Source of the DNA: Obelidium mucronatum
Taxonomy: Eukaryota > Chytridiomycota > Chytridiomycetes > Chytridiales > Chytriomycetaceae
Direction: 5' to 3'
NCBI GenBank assembly: GCA_025765595.1
Contig: JAIVFH010000363.1
Location: 1-24,355, forward strand
DNA: 24,355 bases
The notes under the pieces are model-generated. The model saw nothing but the letters and a program-made list of their open reading frames with translations. It made no database searches and was not told where the DNA came from. The position numbers and the translations under genes are program-made. Below, piece after piece: positions 20,100 through 24,355 of the stretch (positions within the stretch are counted from its first letter, which is position 1; every line of letters begins with the position of its first letter).

Positions 20100-20828
20100 A
20101 TGCAAGTAATTCTTCTGATCACCGCATTTGCATCCGTCATGGTTACAGCGGCAGTCACTGGTTGGGGCAGCGATCTACGACCAAGAGGACACGAATACGA
20201 AATTGGAAACTGTCTCAGGCCTGGTGAAGCACTGTATCGAATGGACGGTCTTTGGTCTCCCAATGGAAAGAATGTCTTGGTTATGCAGGTGCGTTAATTC
20301 TTTATACCGTTTGCATTGCTTCATTTGCTTGTCAACGAGTCTTGTCAAGTAACCAATCATTACTCATGTTCACAGAACGATGGAAATGTTGTTGTCTACA
20401 CAAGAAATTGCTGGCAGCATTGCTACGATGTGAATGGGAACTGGGTTTGTGACCCAAGAAGGTGTGATTGGAACTTCCGAGCAATCTGGGACACGAATAC
20501 TCAAAACCTCAGACCTACTGCATGGAAGTTTGAATATACTGCTGGAGGAGATATGGCCGTAATTGGCGATCCTGATGGCAATGGAAATTGGGTTAGAAGA
20601 AACTATGGGACTTCGGCTCGAGACGGTTTGTTGTGCATGCAGGTATTTAATAATACTATCCAAATAGACCGAAACTAATCACTCATTTTCTTTTAGAATG
20701 ACGGAAACTTGGTTCTGTACAATGCTGGGTGGAACATTGAACAAAATCCTGTTTGGGCGTCTTACAAGTTTTCGGATTGGCCTCTTCGACCAAAGTGGAT
20801 CGATGATGACAAAAATCCCATCTATTAA
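20100..20828 (+). CDS. Secreted bulb-type (mannose-binding) lectin domain protein
   Basis: Predicted extracellular carbohydrate-binding protein. Exons 20100-20288, 20376-20642 and 20697-20828 give 195 residues. The N-terminus MQVILLITAFASVMVTAA is a clear signal peptide. The mature part has a NCLRPGEALYRMDGLWSPNG lead, then two B-lectin strands MQNDGNVVVY and MQNDGNLVLY. These are related to the QxDxNxVxY mannose-binding motif of monocot lectins, but Asp is replaced by Gly or shifted, so mannose binding is uncertain. Trp-rich segments and a Cys-bearing loop (CWQHC, CDPRRC) lie between them. Both introns fall between MQ and NDGN, in phase 0. The 3' end faces ammonium transporter B. Confidence 0.82.
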
Positions 20829-20842
20829 GTGGTCTCAAATGA

Positions 20843-20848
20843 AATAAA
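20843..20848 (+). terminator. AATAAA polyadenylation signal for the lectin gene
   Basis: AATAAA 14 nt after the stop codon at 20826-20828, in an AT-rich gap. Confidence 0.6.
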
Positions 20849-20884
20849 TATTTACACCATTTAAAAATCTATATATTAATCGCG

Positions 20885-20890
20885 TTTATT
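20885..20890 (-). terminator. AATAAA polyadenylation signal for ammonium transporter B
   Basis: TTTATT on the plus strand reads AATAAA on the minus strand, 73 nt beyond the transporter stop. It lies within about 40 nt of the opposing lectin signal, so the two 3' ends may overlap. Confidence 0.55.
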
Positions 20891-20963
20891 ACAATAATTA
20901 CTTTTCTTCTTTGTTATTCGAATGATGAGAGCGGAAGGGGCTGGTGTTTGACGTTTCAGTTGA

Positions 20964-22503
20964 TTACAAACGCGACGGGGAAGGTGATGAGACTACAACA
21001 TCTCCATGCACTGTTCTTAATGTGGAGGCTTCTGATTGAGAAGCACCATTGTGAGACATCACTGGAATAAATCCCTTCTCAACATCAACGTCATCTTCTT
21101 TCGCTGCCATGTCACTTGAGTTCGCAAACGGGTAGGCTTCTTCACCGATATCAGCCAAATCCAAACCAACAAGTTCAGCTTCTGAACTGCATCTCAACTT
21201 GCACTGCAAAACAGAGTCCATAAATACAATCAGAACGCTTGTCCAGAACGCAGACCACAGTCCAATAACAGCAACGGCGGCCAACTGAACTGGAACTTGA
21301 ATCCAAACCTGGTCAATCCAACCGGCGGTGGCACCTTCAGATGCACTGTATTGAGCAAAGATTCCAGTCAGGACCATTCCCAAAGCACCACCAACTCCAT
21401 GAACCGCAGTTACATCCAATGAGTCGTCAACCTTCAACCAGTGCATAAACTTGATGCTGTAAAAGCAAGCAAAGGCCGCGACGATTCCATACACCAAACC
21501 AAATCCAGGCTGAACAAATCCAGAACCCGGAGTGATAGTAGCCAATCCGGCGATAGCACCAGTACAAAAACCAACGGCACTGAAACCCTTCTTGTTCACA
21601 ACAATGTCGAGCAGCATCCAAACCAAACCACCGATGCAAGCAGCCAAGTTGGAAGCATAAGCAGCATTCACACCACGGTTGTTGGCAGCAAGAGAGGAAC
21701 CACCGTTGAAACCGTTCCAGCCAAACCACAAGAGAGCAGTTCCCATGTAAACAAAAGTTGGGTTGTGGTTCACGTAGTTGCGAGTTTGAAAGTCACTTCG
21801 CTTTCCCAGGCGGTATGCCAAGATAAATGCGGTAGTGCCACTAGTCACGTGAACGACAGATCCACCAGCGTAGTCCATCACGTTCATAAGACGAAGCCAT
21901 CCGTTGCTAGACCAGACCCAGTAGGCCACTGGGTTGTAGACGAAAATGCACCAAAGACCGACAAACACCATGGTTGGAAGCATTCGCATTCTTCCCGCAG
22001 TTGCACCGAGAAAGAGACCAGGAGTAATTGCAGCAAACATCATTTGATATAGAGAAAACAGAGAGTTTGGGATGGTGGGCGCCATCTTGTTTTGTGTATC
22101 CATGGTGTTCAAGAGAGCAGCGTATTCAAAGTTTCCAATAAATGTGCTGGATGAGGTGTCGGAAAAGGCGAGGGTGAATCCAAAGAGTGACCACTGAATA
22201 GCAGCAATGGCAAAGGAGAGCATAACTGCGAGGAGCATTGCCATTGAGTTTTTCGTTTCGGCGAGGCCGGAATAGAATAAACCAAGACCAGGGACCATAA
22301 TAAATACAAGAGCAGACTGCGGTGGTGGAAAGAATAAGCAAAAGTTTTGAAATCAGCTGCGATAGTAAGTTACTCACAGAAATGAGAATCCACGCAACAT
22401 CTCCGTTATCCACTGGAGAGACTGGTTCAGTAGTCGCGTTTTGGGCACATGCAGCTTGAGCGAGTGCAAGCGTCACGAAAAGAGCTTTTAGAGAGAGGCC
22501 CAT
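20964..22503 (-). CDS. AMT: Ammonium transporter (Amt/Mep family), copy B
   Basis: Plasma-membrane ammonium uptake. Exons 22503-22378 and 22316-20964 (61-nt intron) give 492 residues. The N-terminus MGLSLKALFVTLALAQAACA is a signal peptide, as in many eukaryotic Amt proteins, giving an extracellular N-terminus with an NAT glycosylation sequon. Family marks are NGDVAWILIS, MVPGLGLFYSGLAETKNSM, GFNGGSSLAANNRGVNAA, and the twin-His motifs DYAGGSVVH and AVHGVGG. The intron lies at exactly the same position and phase (after the LIS residues of the first helix) as intron 1 of copy A, so the two are paralogues. Copy B lacks copy A's second intron. The start at 22503 is fixed by the signal peptide. 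The long acidic/Ser-rich cytosolic tail (SDMAAKEDDVDVEKG) may be regulatory. Confidence 0.95.
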
Positions 22504-22639
22504 GTGTGCTAGAATCTGTGGTTTTAATGTTTTCTAAATTTAGCCAGCTTGTTCTTTCAGATGATCGGAAAGGAAAAGGCGGACGCACCAGAGTAATGAC
22601 GGGATGTTTTGAATCGGAGGGAGACGGCGGGGGTCCCTT

Positions 22640-22673
22640 CTTATACTTGACAGGGTGGCCCCTCTATCTTATC
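22640..22673 (-). promoter_or_regulatory. Candidate promoter of ammonium transporter B: TATA-like and GATA motifs
   Basis: On the minus strand, overlapping GATAAG (22673-22668) and AGATAG (22669-22664) lie just upstream of TATAAG (22645-22640), which is about 137 nt before the ATG. The arrangement suits a nitrogen-regulated GATA-factor site. No direct evidence of function. Confidence 0.4.
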
Positions 22674-22703
22674 CCGAAAAATTGTCCTTGATTTTAATTT
22701 TTG

Positions 22704-23252
22704 ATATTTGGGTGGCTATTTGAGAATTCCACCGGCGATATTATCCAACAGAAGCAGCCAGCGGTGCTTGATAGTACGGCAGTTATCTGCGAAGAGCTGG
22801 CCGCCAGAGGCGCTTGGTGTAATTGTTTGGCTTGTGAAACTGGAAAATTTCTGGGCGAGGCCCATGTGTGAAACGCGAAAAGTGAAACGCGCAGAGTTTG
22901 TTATTGTTTCAGCGAGAGAATCGTCCATACCAAGGAGAACAGTCTGACTGAAAAGCTGGAGAAGCGCGCGACGCGAAAGAAGGAGGTGAATGGCAGGGTT
23001 CCTATCGTTTTGGTAACAAGGATCCGAGAACTCCCGAAATTAAGCGAAAATTGCCAAGACATGATAAGATATTTGGAAAATTCAATACCATCAAACAAGA
23101 CATAGCGCACAAATAACAAATAAAGATTAAGACGAGGTAAAACCAATTTTATCTAATATGCGTATGTTTTCATCTCCATACAAATAGAGCTAATAAATTC
23201 AAACTTGAGGGGGGAAGATAATGAAGAAAAATAAAACAAGGACCACATTCTT
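22704..23252. other. Intergenic region with no recognised gene
   Basis: About 550 bp between the promoter of transporter B and the 3' end of GSIII. Short ORFs exist on both strands (22708-22947 plus, 22928-22716 minus, 23146-22901 minus), but none has recognisable motifs or convincing splice partners. A TGATAAG motif lies at 23062-23068. No RNA gene or repeat was seen. Confidence 0.5.
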
Positions 23253-24355
23253 TTACAGAAGGAGCTCAGTGTAAGATGGAAGTGGCCAGTACTTTCCACC
23301 AATCTTTGCCTCAATGGCATCAGAGAACGATCGTACTTCTTCCAAAGCAACAGTGAGCTCGTTTCCGGCGGCAACACCTTGTTCGTCTCCGTGCAAGGCT
23401 TCGATCTTCTCGAGAAGAGCAGCCAACTTGTCGTTGGAGTCAGTCAGTGAAATGCAAGAAGCAGTCAATGACTGCAAAATTCTCTTTTCTGGGACAGCCT
23501 CAACTCCGGCAGTGGCTTGAGCGTTGATGGATTCAGCAAGGTCCTTGCGGTAAGCAAACGCAGCTGGGAGAACAGCATTGTTGATCAACGCGTGAAGAGT
23601 GTTTCCTTCAATCAACAAGTCCTTGGCGTACTTTTCGAGCTGAATGTGGTAGCGGGAGTTAATCTCAGCAGCAGACAAGATTCCTTGGGAGATCAACAAG
23701 TCCAAGCTGGCTGGGGAGATAAGTTGCTTGAAGGCTTCTGGGCAAGACTTGATGTTTGGGAGACCACGTCTGGCAGCTTCTTCGACCCACTCATCAGAGT
23801 ATCCGTTCTCTTCGAAGCGAATCTTCTTGGATGAGATGGTGAATTGGCGGATAACGCTAAGGATGTCCTCCTCCGATGGAACAGCCTTGGATCCCTTGGC
23901 CTTGATCAAAGCCTCGTTGACCAACTCGAGAGATTTGGAAACAGCAGCGTTGAGCAAAACGACTGGGAAGGATGGGGATTGCTTCGATCCCACAGCACGG
24001 TACTCAAACTTGTTACCAGTGAAGGCAAATGGAGACGTACGGTTACGGTCAGTCAAGTCACGAGCCAATTGGTGGCATGGTGGAAGGATGTTCAAGTCGA
24101 GAGTAGAACCCACTGGCGGATGGAGGGGAGGGAGATAGAAGAGTCAGCACGGGAGATTGGCTTGTTGAAGTCAGCAACTGGGCGCTTCTCCTCAATAGCG
24201 TTAAGAACTTCAGACAAGTGCGCACCCAAGAAAGCAGAAACGATGGCTGGTGGGGCTTCGTTGGCTCCAAGGCGGTGCTCGTTGGAAGAGAGGCGATGGA
24301 TGAACGAAGGAGACCTCCGTGCTTGTAAACGGCATCGAGAATGGCAACAAGAACC
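23253..24355 (-). CDS. Type III glutamine synthetase (GSIII), C-terminal part, with two apparent frameshifts
   Basis: Makes glutamine from glutamate, ammonium and ATP; GSIII is a large dodecameric class separate from GSI and GSII. The gene runs right to left and its N-terminal half lies beyond the window. Segments read in order: frame 0 from 24355 to about 24290 ([16 protein letters not shown]), a second frame to about 24120 ([20 protein letters not shown]), and a third from 24113 to the stop at 23255-23253. The last begins near [11 protein letters not shown] and includes [20 protein letters not shown], the GSIII signature. Each switch is what a single missing base would produce, so sequencing or assembly error is the likeliest cause, though a true pseudogene is possible. 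The C-terminal helical region is intact to a YTELLL end. No intron was needed in the visible part. Confidence 0.85.

Noticed and set aside
22708..22947. 79-codon plus-strand ORF and its minus-strand counterpart
   Set aside because: No recognisable motif, no splice partner and no stronger coding signal on either strand.

Overview
The window is nuclear DNA of a eukaryote, most likely an early-diverging (chytrid-like, zoosporic) fungus. Support comes from ten multi-exon genes with short GT-AG introns (mostly 52-109 nt), a fungal GT71/MNN1-type glycosyltransferase, Mep/Amt-type ammonium transporters, a type III glutamine synthetase (GSIII), a plant-like GxIP leucine-rich-repeat protein, and very compact spacing on both strands. 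The clade is an inference; no rRNA or other marker is present. Exons were assembled by eye from splice motifs, reading phase and family conservation.

Layout. 1-4411 (+): type IIB (PMCA-like) Ca2+-ATPase, 5' end missing, with one intron full of GC hairpin repeats. 4496-7686 (+): type II membrane glycosyltransferase with two tandem GT71 domains. 7704-8163 (-): small one-repeat PQ-loop (SemiSWEET-like) membrane protein. 8459-10213 (+): ammonium transporter A. 10233-14532 (+): 1395-residue coiled-coil/F-box-like/LRR protein carrying a 216-bp tandem DNA repeat. 14598-16747 (+): UTP5/WDR43, a small-subunit processome protein whose WD40 half is in a sharp GC island. 16938-17452 (-): small three-exon gene with an N-myristoylation signal, SVIP-like, whose exons are too short to stand out as open frames. 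17834-19727 (+): RPE65-type carotenoid oxygenase with all four metal-binding histidines and extreme homopolymer tracts in its 5' region and introns. 20100-20828 (+): secreted bulb-type lectin. 20964-22503 (-): ammonium transporter B. 23253-24355 (-): C-terminal half of GSIII, with two apparent frameshifts, running off the window.

Functional links. The clearest theme is ammonium acquisition and assimilation: two paralogous transporters and a glutamine synthetase within 16 kb, with GATA-factor-like motifs upstream of both transporters. The remaining genes are mixed: calcium export, cell-surface glycosylation, sugar or PQ-loop transport, ribosome biogenesis, carotenoid cleavage and a secreted lectin.

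Oddities worth follow-up are the hairpin-repeat intron, the double glycosyltransferase, the recently expanded LRR array, the GC island inside UTP5, the A75 intron and the small SVIP-like gene. I saw no mobile-element ORF, CRISPR array, tRNA or rRNA.
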